Origin: Macrostomum hystrix
Taxonomy: Eukaryota > Platyhelminthes > Macrostomidae
Length of the DNA: 64,000 bases
Assembly: GCA_950097015.1 (NCBI GenBank)
Contig: CATNEN010000001.1
Location: 26,199,001 to 26,263,000 of the forward strand
Reading direction: 5' to 3'
The notes beneath the pieces are model-generated. The model made no database searches. It had not been told where the DNA came from and was given only the letters and a program-made list of their open reading frames with translations. Below are positions 35,556-47,499 of this stretch, piece by piece; the first letter of the stretch is position 1, and each line of letters opens with the position of its first letter. The position numbers and the translations under genes were made by a program.

Positions 35556-35909
35556 GAGACATAGACAGATCACAACGGGGTCGCTCAGAAGAACACACAG
35601 CCCGAACGGTGCAGCTCAAATCGAAAGGGCTAAAACACCATCCGACTGCTATGTGCACTCTAAAGTCTAAGAGCGAAAACAGCGGAGGCTTGTAAAAAAG
35701 CGATGCTAGATTGGGTCCACTCACTCAAGCTGTTAGAATTGAGGCAGTTTGCGACATAGAATAACTTTCCCTGGCTCCTTTTTGCTCGGCTAGATGAAAG
35801 CAGCTTTTCGCTTCTTTTTGCTCTACGCACTCAATAAGGCGCTCCTGCCATCTGACCTCCATTCTCAAACTTATTAATCGAAATCCAGCCGTAAAAGTAC
35901 AAGAAAACC
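35556..35909. other. Upstream region of the zinc-finger gene
   Basis: Mixed-composition spacer holding the probable promoter and 5' UTR of the gene at 35910. No specific motif is supported. Confidence 0.4.
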
Positions 35910-36815
35910 ATGCCGACAAGTTTTTCCGACTCCCCCGAGCTACCAAAATCTTCAAAAAAGCCCACAAAGCAGAAGAGAGCCAACTGGCAGAAGCTGCGAC
36001 AGGAAAGAAATAAGTTGGCGAATACATCATCAGGCGTTTCAAAACCGATCAGCAAGGCGCACCCATCCCAAAATAATCTTGGGTACAAGGAGATAACAAT
36101 AAATAATTCAATCGAGAGTCCGTTAAAGAGTCCAGACACTATAGCGAGCCAACCAACAACAGCACACTGTGAGCGGCGAACATTCAAGAAGGTATCAGCT
36201 AAGCCAGTGAAAGCCTATCTAACAAAACCGCTGTGCCTCTACCAACTAGTGGCGTCGACATCTGGACCCTCTCCCTCTGCGGCAGGCGACCACCTACATA
36301 GCGTTTATAAAACGCAGGATTGTCGTCGGTCGCCTCGCAAGCTTCTACGTCCATTGCGTCGGCTGGAGGCGCTAGACTTCGACGGCCAACCGGTGCCTAC
36401 GCTAGGTCGGATGCGGCTTGCCGTCACCGACGAGGACGAGAGACAAATGCGCTGGCATCAGCTGTGCTTGGTCTGCCACAAGCAGCTCCATTCGCCAAGC
36501 CAGCTGTTTGCCCACCTGGAGGCTCACAACCTGATCCTTAACCGCGCCTCACGCAAGCTGCTGGCTGGCCGCATTCGCTGCTGCCTGTGCCTGGAGCTTC
36601 TGTTGACATGGAAGCGGCTGCACACGCACATGCAGCGCCACACCGGCTACCAGCCACACCGCTGCCGCCACTGCGCAGAGACCTTCAGCTCCAGCGGCAA
36701 TCTCAAGCGGCATATGGGCAGGAAGCATGGCAGCAGCCTTGAAACTGCTGACTCTCCTGACGATTGCGATGCGGAACGCCACGAGCTGCAGGTCAACGAG
36801 CAGGAGTCGGATTAG
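35910..36815 (+). CDS. C2H2 zinc-finger protein, three fingers
   Basis: Intronless frame of 301 aa. Three C-terminal C2H2 fingers are visible: C187-x2-C190 with H203/H207 (LCLVCHKQLH start), C224-x2-C227 with H240/H244, and C252-x2-C255 with H268/H273. The second and third are joined by a TGYQPH linker resembling the canonical TGEKP, as in DNA-binding tandem fingers. The first finger is about 15 residues further away. The N-terminal half is basic and Ser/Lys-rich without a recognised domain. A nuclear transcription-factor role is inferred from the fingers. No orthologue is identified. The start ATG follows AAAACC and precedes basic sequence. AATAAA occurs at 37047-37052. Finger numbering may be off by one residue. 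Confidence 0.85.
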   Translation: MPTSFSDSPELPKSSKKPTKQKRANWQKLRQERNKLANTSSGVSKPISKAHPSQNNLGYKEITINNSIESPLKSPDTIASQPTTAHCERRTFKKVSAKPVKAYLTKPLCLYQLVASTSGPSPSAAGDHLHSVYKTQDCRRSPRKLLRPLRRLEALDFDGQPVPTLGRMRLAVTDEDERQMRWHQLCLVCHKQLHSPSQLFAHLEAHNLILNRASRKLLAGRIRCCLCLELLLTWKRLHTHMQRHTGYQPHRCRHCAETFSSSGNLKRHMGRKHGSSLETADSPDDCDAERHELQVNEQESD

Positions 36816-37678
36816 ATAGACAAGAAATCAAATCAAAATTTCGACTTTTAATACGCTTTATCCCGAACAAAAGGGCGATTCTTTGCTTAATTGCGAATCG
36901 TTGTTTTCTGGAACCTTCCGGCTGCTTGTTTTCGTGTTAAAATCTTTTGGTGTTTATTATACTAATCAAATTTAATATGGCGAAGAAGGTAAAATTCAAA
37001 ACTAAATATTGGACTCGTTTGTCTTTTATGGCTGTAAACTTCACAAAATAAAGAATTTAGAAAGTAACATTTGCCCAATAACGTATTATTGTATTTTTGA
37101 AATAATTGAAATGCATTGAGTGTTTTCATATTAAAATATAGAAAATGTAACTACAGAATTCAACAATATAGTGGACCAGAGTGGATAGAGAAGGACCGCA
37201 GTGGATAGAGAAGGACCAGAGTGGATAGAGAAGGACCAGAGTGGATAGAGAAGGATCGGAGTGGGTAGAGGAGGACCAGAGTAGGTAGGGAAGACCCAGA
37301 GTGGATAAAGAGGATTATAGAGTTCTCAAAGAAGGATTAGAAAGGGTAAAGAAGGATCTCTTATCAGACTCGACAAGGAAGGACTTATAAAATGAATAAA
37401 GAAGGACAAGAAGCAGAAGGGATGTACCAACCCATTGGTTCAGCTACAGGTTACTAATTAACAGGTAAATATAAACTTTATTGACGTATCTGTACCGTTA
37501 ATTTTTTTGCTTAACTGGAACTTTAAAAAAGGCAAATTAATCTATATATATAGATTTTTTACTTATTTACACATCGTAACCATAGACGTACAAAAAGTAA
37601 GATTTTTTACGTGAATTGCCTTTGCATATTCATTGCATCCCGTGATTTGTTTAACTTCGACGAATTCAGCTAACCAGA
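36816..37678. other. 3' UTR of the zinc-finger gene and spacer
   Basis: Contains AATAAA at 37047, a short 20-bp repeat (about 37170-37320, seven variable units of GACCAGAGTGGATAGAGAAG) and AT-rich sequence leading to the small gene at 37679. Nothing else was recognised. Confidence 0.5.
37170..37320. repeat. 20-bp minisatellite
   Basis: About seven units of GACCAGAGTGGATAGAGAAG. The first four are close to identical and the rest decay toward the right. Confidence 0.88.
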
Positions 37679-38080
37679 ATGTCAACAGTTCAGGTTTCCC
37701 CCATTCGAGTGTTGCAGCGTCGGCTGGCGGACGCTCGTCAGTACTATCTGCGCAAGCAGCTCTGGCAGGAACGTCGGGCGCGGATGCTGGCCGCGGCTGC
37801 AGCTTCGGCTAAGCCCAGCAGCAATGCTGAGACTCGCAGCCGTCAGAAGTGCAACTGCGCTGTCTGCACTTGCCCATGTCAATCCTCGGGACAGAAGAAG
37901 CTCGCAAAGCAGCCTCCGATCGAGTTCAATTTCGGAAAGTCGGAAAATTTCAAACGACTGCGCCAGATGAACGACCTGGCCGAGTCGCTGGCCGCTGATC
38001 CGAACAGGGCGCGGCAAGAGAGGCTGATGCTGCGGCTAGCGGCGTCAAGAGCTAGACGCGGTGGTGGTCAGGAAATTTGA
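37679..38080 (+). CDS. Small basic protein with a Cys cluster, function unknown
   Basis: Intronless frame of 133 aa with GC-rich, exon-like composition in AT-rich surroundings, which supports coding. The N-terminal half is an Arg/Gln/Leu-rich likely helix (residues about 5-40). A CNCAVCTCPC cluster (about residues 58-67) could bind metal. The C-terminal half is charged (KSENFKRLRQMNDLAESLAA) and ends in an Arg-rich segment. No family was recognised. A possible acceptor CAG lies directly before the ATG, so the gene may have upstream non-coding sequence joined by splicing. Confidence 0.6.
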   Translation: MSTVQVSPIRVLQRRLADARQYYLRKQLWQERRARMLAAAAASAKPSSNAETRSRQKCNCAVCTCPCQSSGQKKLAKQPPIEFNFGKSENFKRLRQMNDLAESLAADPNRARQERLMLRLAASRARRGGGQEI

Positions 38081-38810
38081 AGGCGCGGATAATCATTTTG
38101 CAGGAATTTTTAACGTGAGAAATTCTGATGTACGTGTGTATGCATGTATTTATCAGCATAAATATATAGCGTATCTTAAAAGCTTTCTATAAAATTAGCT
38201 CACTTGGCCATAATTTGGAATTAACGAAGACTTTTAATTGCAGTCCCATAGGGCAGTGGCGTAGCCAAGTGGATTCAAGGGGGTCATGATGCCAGACGCC
38301 AGAATTATTTAGGTTTGATGCTGCTAACTCAATGGACATGCAATGATCAGTGTGGTACAGGCCCATGGGGCTGTCGTCTATGACCCCAAGACTAAAAATC
38401 CTGGCTACGAATATGGCATAATTTAATAAAATTTGAAAATATTTACACTTAAACGCAGGATGGTCGAAATTAATTAATTTAAAAGAAAAAATTAACTTTA
38501 TAATAAAAACAACGCGTTATTGGTCCATTTATTTAAGTGGTTACGAAAAACCCTTTCAGCAAGCGTGGTTCTCGACATTTTTACCGATTGTAATTGCCGG
38601 CAATTGGTAAAAGAAGAAATGAGAAATAAAAAAAGTTATTTTCTGAGGCAGAAATTCGCGCTCGCATTAAGGGAGTATTTCTCGCGGTCGCGATCAAGAT
38701 GATGTTCTTTGCTCTTCTTTTTAAACAAAATGTGAGATCCTGTCTGCAAACAATAAAATAAATATGCATGGGAGTGAGTCACATTGGTGAGAATCGAGTA
38801 GCAAACTTCT
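38081..38810. other. Spacer with a transposon-end-like fragment
   Basis: AT-rich. At 38254 CAGTGGCGTAGCCAAG starts a stretch whose other side, CCTGGCTACG at 38400-38409, is its partial inverted repeat, with GGGGGTCAT / ATGACCCC pairing inside. This style is common for hAT MITEs, but the right terminus looks cut and no target duplication could be shown. Confidence 0.4.
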
Positions 38811-38814
38811 TTAA

Positions 38815-39155
38815 CACTAGAACTATCAGGGGGGGATTTCCTCCTGACAATTTTTTTGCTGCACCTGAACAGAGCAACGCAAGCACACGAAACTGAAAAA
38901 TACGTGCCAAATTTTTTTGCGCATCTTCTGAAACAAGAACCAAGTCGCCAGCTCTTCAGATCGTCGAGATATTCCATGGTTCTGGCCGAAGGTCAGATTT
39001 TTCCCGTAAGCGCTAGTGTATTTCATACACCTCTATACACGAATTTGCACTGCGCCTCAATGCGGCCTTTCCAGACCTTCAAACTTTTTCAGCATGTCAC
39101 CCGAATGTGCTTGCATTATCTCCGTCTTCGGTGGTCACTTACCCTTTATCTAGAT
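38815..39155. mobile_element. piggyBac-like MITE, left part only
   Basis: TTAA at 38811-38814 is followed by CACTAGAACTATCAGG. The next 170 bp is similar to the left part of the intact copy at 59633-59978 (shared TTTCCTCCTGAC, GCGCATCTTCTGAAAC and CAGCTCTTCAGATCGTCGAG). No right terminus was found. The sequence becomes unrelated and runs into a hAT-like insertion at 39156. Confidence 0.6.
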
Positions 39156-39812
39156 CAGGGGTCGGCAAACTCCGGCCCGCGAGCCAGATGCGGCCCTCAA
39201 AGCTCCCAAATCCGGCCCGTTGCCCCTTCCGACACCTATTGTATACAGTTTCATCTTTCCCCTGCCTCATCTCTCCCGTGTGTCGCCTTTCCCCCTATCT
39301 TATCTCTCCCGTGTGTCTCGTCTCTCCCGTGTCTTATCTCTCCATTTTCTCGTCTGTTCCGTGCCTTGTCTCTCCTATGTCTCACCTCTCCTGTGTCTTA
39401 TCTCTCCCGTGTCTCCATCTCTCCCGTATGTCATCTCTCCCATGTATCGTCTCTCACGTGTCTCATCTCTCCATTGTCTCATCTCTTCCGTGTCTTATCT
39501 CTCCATTGTCTCGTCTCTCCCATGTCTTATCTCTCCATTGTCTCATCTCTCCCGTGTCTTATCTCTCCATTGTCTCGTCTCTCCCGTGTCTTGTCTCTCC
39601 TTTGTCTCACCTCTCCTGTGTCTTATCTCTCACGTGTCTCATCTCTCCCGTATGTCATCTCTCCCATGTCTCGTCTCTCCAGTGTCTCATCTATCCAGTG
39701 TCTCATCTCGCCATTGTCTCGTCTCTCCTGTACCTTATCTCTCCTTTGTCTCATCTCTCTCGTGTCTCATCTCTTCTCTCTCTCATCTCTCCTGTTTCTC
39801 AGCTCTCCCCTA
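39156..39812. mobile_element. hAT-like MITE copy with internal repeat, right end lost
   Basis: The left end, CAGGGGTCGGCAAACTCCGG, is followed by CCCGCGAGCCAGATGCGGCC as in the intact copy at 49543-49977. The interior (39250-39812) is an irregular repeat of TCTCATCTCTCCCGTG-type units. The expected right end with GGCCCGC and AGTTTGCC is absent, so the copy is truncated. Long open frames in the repeat are artefacts of pyrimidine-rich units. Confidence 0.65.
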
Positions 39813-40140
39813 TCTCTGATATATATCTTTTAGATTTCTACAGTCTATAGCATGATATACTACTTACCATCTTCAATTCAGTACAAGTATGAAGGAAAAA
39901 AAACGACTATGCCCCACAATTCATTGAAGCATCTAATAGTAGAGTAGAGTCCTTGAGGTGACTCAAATTTATACGCTGTCAAACTTCAGTATAACTAATT
40001 AAAGCCTTTTTTAGCTAACATCACTACCTCATTAGGCACTGAGGCAATGTAAAACAAAAGCATTTACTTTATAAAGTGGAGCACAAGACATACTTTAAAG
40101 TTGCGAAGTAATAATGGTATAGGATTAAACTTATTTTATT
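39813..40140. other. Downstream flank of the NACHT-WD40 gene
   Basis: AT-rich spacer. AATAAA on the minus strand (40140-40135) directly abuts the stop codon of the gene at 40141. No other feature was recognised. Confidence 0.5.
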
Positions 40141-43100
40141 CTATAGTTCGCGTCGACTGGCGAACTTGAGCAGCCAGTGAGCCAGGTAGTCAATCGGGTC
40201 GGTAGGTCTCGCGTCGGCCACTGCCGCCATGGCGCGACTAAGAACCGCTCCTAAAAAAGAGGAAGATTGGCGATTAATTATAACAAAGAGTTAGCAACAG
40301 TGAGTAAAAAAATGTGCGGGCTAACTAGCATAGAGTGTGCAAAAACTTCGATTTGTTTCAAGATTCTCCTAACCAGGCTGAACTCCATCCTGCACTTTTT
40401 TGACTCACGGACAAAATTGAGATAGTCAGCCCGCAAATAAGATTCAGCTGTTCGCCGAGTCTTCTCAGCTACATGCAAGTTCTGTGCCATGTCATTGATC
40501 GGCTGTTCTGCCTTGGTGTCGGCCAGAATTTCATACAGCTGTGGCGGATTGTTCAGAAGCAGCACTACTAGGCGATCATTGCGCGGCATCAGCATGAGGA
40601 AAGGCTCCTCCTCAAAAATGTAGTTGAAAAGCATGGTGCCGTCCGAGGTACTGAAAGCCTGAAAAAGTTTAGTAAAAACCAAAATTTAATTGACTTAAGG
40701 GCTTTAAAACGGCACTCTAATACTGTATACTAACTGCACCTTTTCAGAATAGCAAAGAATTGCAATAAACCGTAAGTGCTACTAACCAGGATAACTTTTG
40801 CTGGATCGTCAAAAGCTTCAACGTCACTGTCATCATCGTCGCGGCCAAGAAATTTAACACTTCTCGGTGGTTCGTACTTTTTGCCGAGTACCAGCCGTCT
40901 GTCCGGCGTGGCCAGCATGTCCTTCAGGATGACGCTGTTCGATGGATCGAGATCACGCACCAACTCGCCAGTCTCGATGTTGAACACCTTCAGGCGGTAG
41001 GTGATGCAGTGCAGGCCGTCGCTCAGCAGATAGAGTACGCCAGCATCAAAGGTCTTGCTGATGGACAGCACTTTGTAGTTCTGAGCGTCACAAATGACAA
41101 GACGACCTGGCCAGCACATTGACCCTTTATCAAAGGCTTCTGAATAATCAGAAATGTCGGAGGATGTGTACTGTACGACGACATGATTCGGGTGCTGAGG
41201 ACGTGGTAGAACCAAGCACGGACTGCAAGAACTGTCTGCTGAAAAATTTAGAATAAACGTCAAAGACAGTTCTTTTTCGTCGAGAAATAGCTCCAAAGCA
41301 GACTCTGAGTCTTCTTCATCCGACGTCCCACCTTCTTCAGCCTTGCGGATTCGCTCAACAAGCTCCTTGTTCAGCTCGTTATCCAAGTAACTGCGAGTAT
41401 CATCGGTTTGGTACTCCAAGATCTTCGCTTTGATGAACTCCCTGAGCAGCTGGAGTGCGAGCTTTCCGGTCGCATAGTTTTCAGCATCGCTAGCGTCCAG
41501 CTGGCTTTCAGCGTAGAGTCGGTTCTCATCGGCCAGTCGAATGATCTCCATCGCGACTGCTCGGCTTGCTGACTTCACAAACTCCTCGCCAACGCAGAGC
41601 TTGGGCAGCGGCAGAAAGTTGGAGACAGTTCGATTCTCGAGATTCATGTAGATCAAAGCTGACATAGTTTCCAATTCGTTCGTTGAGTTTAGATCGGATG
41701 CAAGAACATGAAGAACTTTTTTGTCCTCGGCTAGAACTGCAGCCCTTGACGTTGAACTTTTCTGAAAGGTTGCGGCTCCATCTGTGGTGAAGAATATACT
41801 GATTGCGAAAGGTGACAGAACTGGGTGGTTGACAATCGAAAACGATAAATTGCTGCTCGTTAGAAAAGAGCTTGTAATCGTGGAAATCATTTCCTTGGAC
41901 AAGTCTGCACTCTCAATTGAAATGTCCGATGAAAGCTCGATTTTGAATTCCAGTTCCTCATGACTTGGTGACGGAGGCTTTGGAAAATACTTCTTGTATT
42001 CCAGGTCAATAATTTTTAGTGCACAATCCTTTAACAACTTTCCCAAAGCTAGGTCAACATGACCGATATCTGAGTGCACGAAACAGTCCTTGAGCAGTGC
42101 GAATACGTCTTCCTGAAAATTAGCTTCGATTAAGGTCACGGCTTCCGCCCTTCGAGCCAAAGCCTCGTCATTTACATATTTTTCGTTGGAATTTTCCGAG
42201 TTCGAGTCACTGAAGTTCAAATCATCAGAATTATCATCCGTTTCGTCTTCGTCAACCGAGCTTGTTTTCTGGCTACCTGCATCGGATGCAAGAGACTCCT
42301 GCAGGGCACGACCATTTGGAGCAGTATTTTCCGCTTCGCTGTTCTCAGTTGGCGCCAAAATGTTTGCATCAGCAAAGCTATTTTCTATGGACTTGCCCAC
42401 ACTAATTTCAGATGCACTTTTCTTCTTAGCAGGACTATCAGCCCCTGACAGGTTATTATCGTCGCTGCCACTTCGGGAACTTTCGGCAGACTCAAGGCAC
42501 TCGGCGATGCTCGGCAAAGTTGCTTCGAGCACCACCGACTTTTGTCCAGTTTCGATATTTAACTCGGTAGCGACTCCACCTCGAATGTTCTTGTCAAAGA
42601 ATACCGAGTACAAGCAGCACGGATTAGGCTTGAAAGGAAATATTCCGTTTTTCATCTTCTTCGCTGTAATCTTCTCGTCTTCAAAGTCGCCTTCGAAATC
42701 AGCAAGAACTTTCATGTTTAGAACGGAGATTTTTATGATTGAAGAGTTCGCATTATCATCTGGTAGATAATTAATTAAAAGAAAGTCGGTGTCTTTTGGC
42801 TGTCCAATAAAGTAAAAGTTTGGACTGCCTATCACAGATCGAAGAAAGGTGCCATCATTTGCCGACCAAAGGTTGAACATGAAGCTCGAGCGGCCTCTTG
42901 AAACGACGAGTTCGCCAGTACGATTCACAAAAATTGGCCGTTTGATCCGGCTCAGTATATCACTGTCATCGTCTTCAAGGTTATGAGACTTGTCCAAAAT
43001 GATGTTGTAGGCCAGAATGTGGAATTCTCCAGTTGACAGCTTGCAGACGAATCCCATACCCGACGTCCTTACAGTATGGAAGATAACTGCCGCTGTGCTG

Positions 43101-46100
43101 TAGTCAGCTGACAACACTGCCGTAAAAGCATCGTCTTCATCTGACTTTGGTCGCTTAATTTGCCAAATAACGGTCTCGTGTACTTCATGGCTCTGGATCA
43201 CAAACAAACGGACTGTGAACACCACAGCAATACTCTCATCAGTGATATCGTCTTCCGGTACGCTTCTCGTGACGAGGAGAATCCTGTTTTGTAGTATGAA
43301 GACTGACAACACTTGGTCACTTACGTCGGAGTCAATCTGCACTTCAGGACAGTGAAGCTCGACATCAAGCATTCCGTCAAGCAGTAGAATATGTGGTCTA
43401 AAGAAACTCGTAATTACAGCTTTATCGCTTTCAATGGCATTGACAGAATGAACCCGACCAACAAAGAAGATGCAGACTCCTCCATTCAGGATGGGTCCTT
43501 CAGAAGGCGAGCGGTTGCTCTTAGAACGTGTGATCAGGCGGACCACTCTTAAAGGCTCGAGGCTAATAACAATAAACTTCACCCCTTTGGGTTGATAGGC
43601 TTTCTTTGTAGTCAAAAACACTATGCAATTATCATCAGCGGAGGAAACAGCGTCCTCATTAGCTAGAATTTCTTGCGGGAAGTCTTCTGGTAGAGTTTCG
43701 AGTGCAACCTTCCACATTCCAGTGTGCAAGTTTGCGCGGTAAAGCTTGTAACTGTCAGTCGACTTATCTTTTGCAGTTGTAAGAAAGCAGCCACTAGCCG
43801 GAAGAGTTGACAAATATCTAAGGTGATGCAAAGTGGGCTTCTCAGACAGTAAAGTCTTTATAATATTTCCCTCAAAGTCATACCACGAAATTGTGTTTTG
43901 GGCGACCGACGCGACATAAAACATTCCATTGTCACACAGCTTTCCCAGTGAAAGTTGCACCTGAATGGTGCAGTGAGTGAAGCTGCTACCGCTGTCGAAG
44001 CAGCCGATCTTTGGCACAATGCGAGCCATGTGCGGATTCAGTCGACATCCGTCAAGAAGATTTCGAATTCGTTGCGACTTCTCTGCAAAATACAGTAAGC
44101 GACCACAAAGATCAACTCCTAGAGTGAAGCTGCTGTGACTCAGACTGAGAGCTGCGATTCGAATGGCATTGAAAACTCTCTCGGCGTCCACTGCGTCTGC
44201 TAGATCACCTCGGTCGGACTCGTGGAGGTCAAGAAACAGCTGCAGGTCTCGCATCACGTGAATTCGAGAAGAAGAAACCAGACGAGCTTCAAGAAAGTCG
44301 GCATTGAAAGTCACGTTGTCATGGAAATCGGACATTCTGCCACTGCGAATGAGATGCAGTGGTAGCTCGTTGAGCTTGCGTAGGTTGAATCTGCGAGTCT
44401 TGTCTGCCTGCTGCTGGAGCACGATCGGCTGTGCAGCCACCTGTCTGTCAGCATCAGTGAGGGGTGCAACACCCTGATTTGGGAAGAGAGTGGCGCTATT
44501 GTTTAACGTCAATCACTGATAACACTTTGACTAATATTCGACATAGTAAATCCTGAGGCTCACCTTCCTTAAAAGCTTCTTGGCCAACTTCTCAGGACAT
44601 CGAAACGGCTTCGGTCTGCCCGCCCACACGCCTAGGAAGTAGTCCGACAGCCGCGAGTGCGTCGCCCTCGCATGCTCAACGTCAGCGAAAAAGTAGTCGT
44701 TGGCCACCTCCCAGAACTGCCGGTGGTACCAGAACAGCACTCGGGTGCCGTCAGCCTCTCGCTCTACCAGGTAGCCTCCGATCGCGTGTCGAACTCGAGT
44801 CCATGACAACGGAGGCACGCGAATGAACGGCGGAAGGTGGTGCTCAAAGATCTCGCCCAGCACATCCTCATCCAGTGACAGCAAGTCCTCCAGCTCCGGC
44901 TCGCTCAGTCCACTCCGAGATGCTGTGATGTAGGACAGCGAGTGGGACACCAGCAGCTTCCCGAACTGCCGCTCCAGCTGGCGGAACAACTGGAAGATGG
45001 CTCCGCGCACCGAGGTCTCGATCGACTTTGAGTCGACATTCGTGTACGATCTCCAGCTCAGAGCCTGGTTGAACAACAGGTTCATGTAGATTGGCAAGCT
45101 ACAGACCTCGAATGCGTCTCGAACAATCGACCACTGCGAATCGGTCAGGCATCGACTGCGAGATGCGAGCAGAGCTCGGACAATGTCGCTGCACAGCGAC
45201 GGCTCCAGAGCTCGGACCTCAACGAAGCACGCTGGATCATTGTCCAGCAGCAGCCGACACGTGTCCAGGATGCCGAACAGGTCGGGCAGAGTACTGAGCA
45301 CGAGTTTCACATTCTCAGGCAGCTCATTGTGCATCCAGCTCATTGTGTAGGCTCCGTCAGACGAGTCCAGCTGGTCCACCGAGTCCAGAAATATCAGGAT
45401 CCTAGAAATGCGATTTGTTAGTTCATAACTTTTTAAATAATCCGGAAACTTTGTAACTAAAGTTTTAAGTAACTAGACTAACCAGTTAAAACTAGTTAAA
45501 CTAGTTTTTAACTAATGTAACTAGTGACACTGACACTCCAACTAGAGAACTAGTGACATGGTTTAAGGAGCTCGTTCAGAGTTCTCTCACCTGCGGCCTT
45601 GTTGAACTACTGAATCTGTCAACTCATAGAACGTTTGAACGAGTTCTCGAAAGTCGTCAACATATTGAAGAGCTTCTGACTCAGATTGACCGAGAAACAC
45701 AGCCAGCTGCTCACACAGTGACCGCAGAGTCTGTCGGATGCTGGATGTGGCGGGACTTGTTCCGAGAAACCGAACCAAAACCAGTGCGCCGTCTCGCTCA
45801 GTCTCCGGAAGCCACTGTCGAGCCAGGTTCCCCGCTCGAGCAAGCACCGACGTCTTGCCGCACCCGGAGCAACCGTGAATCACAAGAGGACGTCGCGATG
45901 ACCCCACGATATAGCCTTGAACAGTGGCCATCGTGTCCTCGCGACCCTGGAACTGGCTCACGTAGTTCACACATTGGTGGGAGTGCTGAAGCACCTCTGT
46001 GTACAGGCTGTCGGACTCAAGAGCTGACACATCTCTCACTGCTCGCTCAATCAGACGACGCAAGTGCTTCTCGAAGTCGCTGGCAAGCCGGTTCTCGTAT

Positions 46101-47499
46101 GACGGATCGGAGTCAACCAGAGACTGCCACATCAGTCGGTACTCAACCGAGTTGTCAGCCGGTAACAGACGAGGCAGTTCGTGTCTCTTGAGCTGCTCCA
46201 GCTTCTCAAACACGGCCTCATCAAGGCCTCCGCTGGCGTTTGTCTCGGCGAACCTGGCGCTTGCAACGTCGCTCTCTCGCTCCCTCAGGTCGCTGATCTC
46301 ACGACGAAACAGCAGCGCGTCTCGACGTCGCTCTGGTCTGCAATTCACGATTCCGTGGACAAACTCCAGGTGCGTGACTGACGCTGTGAACTCCAGAGCA
46401 GTCCCGTCTGTCAGCTCGCCTGCTTCCAACGCGGCAGTCGCAACGGATTCTGCCGCTTCCAACAGCTGCGACTCCTCGTCCGTGCTGGCAGCAGACTGCA
46501 GAGTGAACACAGGTGGCAGCTGGTTCTCATCCAGTCGATAGAGCTTGTGCAGGAGGTCTGCAGCAGCGTGCTTGCCCTGAGCCATCATGGCCCTCTCCAA
46601 GGCTGCGAAATCGGTCTTTCGTATCATAAATGGCAACTGGCGAGTGCCGTAACGATAGCTTAAAATGCCCTAAAGTGAATTTTGATTGAATTATTTTTAT
46701 TTACTTTTGAAAGTTGAAAAAGTTTGAAAAGCGAAATTCGTGTTAGAAACAAAAAATTATGGTGATTTAAAAAACGTTACGTACCAAAAAGTGAGGCCCA
46801 ATGGATATTCTCTGACAGTTGGCTACTTCATCAAGGCACACCTCAGTGGCTGTCCGATCGGCTGCGGTTGCATCGTGGATGCCCCAGCGCATGTCAACAA
46901 TCTAAAAAACAGTTCTTTTGCTTGTAACTACGACTGAAGCGATAAGCTAAGCGGTAACTTAAGCCGACCATAAGATGATTATATACGAACTATCTACGAT
47001 TATCTCGTAAAATAACTCAGCTAATCCACAGATAAATTTAAGGTCGAATTTAATTGAAAATATGTTACTTTTTAGGCTAAATTGAATATTCTCTTACCTG
47101 AAAAGCGATTCCATGCTGCTCGCGACACACCTGTTTCAGCTTGGGATAAACGCGATTCATCAGCACATTCCTCTCCATGTGCATGTCTGCAATTCCAAAA
47201 GTGTTTTTTTGGTCGCTATATCGGCCTGGTAAGTTCGTGCAGGAAAACTGAGTAGGTGGAACAAGTCTACCTGTGAAGGTCGAGCTGATGAACACGCGCA
47301 CCGTTTTGGAGTTTCTCTCCGGCAGGTCGGTCAGGAAGCCAGCCATGAGCCGCTTGAAGCCTTCGTCCTGAGGCTGAGATTCGTTAAGTAATGCTGGAAT
47401 CGCCTGCGTGAATCGCTTCAGCATGGAGGGTCGCTTCGCGGACGAAGTTGCAGCACCGGAGCGCCGAGCTCTGGCGCTGGGCCGCGATTCATCTGGCAT
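40141..47499 (-). CDS. NWD1-like NACHT-WD40 protein with N-terminal DUF4062 and C-terminal Dpy-30 motif
   Basis: Eight exons: 47499-47271, 47186-47098, 46901-46785, 46669-45591, 45401-44564, 44473-40787, 40658-40409 and 40250-40141. Phases agree throughout and sum to 2133 codons. DUF4062 begins at [19 protein letters not shown] (about residue 68) and runs on through [15 protein letters not shown] and [15 protein letters not shown]. The NACHT NTPase has Walker [10 protein letters not shown] (411-419) and Walker [12 protein letters not shown] (506-516). After the [12 protein letters not shown] block, the rest of the 3.7 kb exon should form WD40 blades, interrupted by an acidic Ser-rich linker (coded near 42180-42470). 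The last two exons encode [14 protein letters not shown] joined to [15 protein letters not shown] (2111-2125), a Dpy-30 dimerisation motif. NWD proteins are cytosolic STAND-type scaffolds. The exact role here is unknown. The first ATG is used; an acceptor-like TTTCAG lies about 31 nt upstream. Confidence 0.88.

Noticed and set aside
34871-35670. Three overlapping frames of about 200 codons (CLIYPVSHLSRVSS)
   Set aside because: The 16-bp unit passes through every frame in turn, so the same peptide appears in all three. It is a repeat artefact inside a transposon.
38254-38409. Complete hAT MITE
   Set aside because: Only part of the inverted repeat is present on the right and no target duplication was found, so it is mentioned only within the spacer entry.
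42186-42770. 194-codon plus-strand frame
   Set aside because: Antisense shadow of the large WD40 exon of the NACHT gene.
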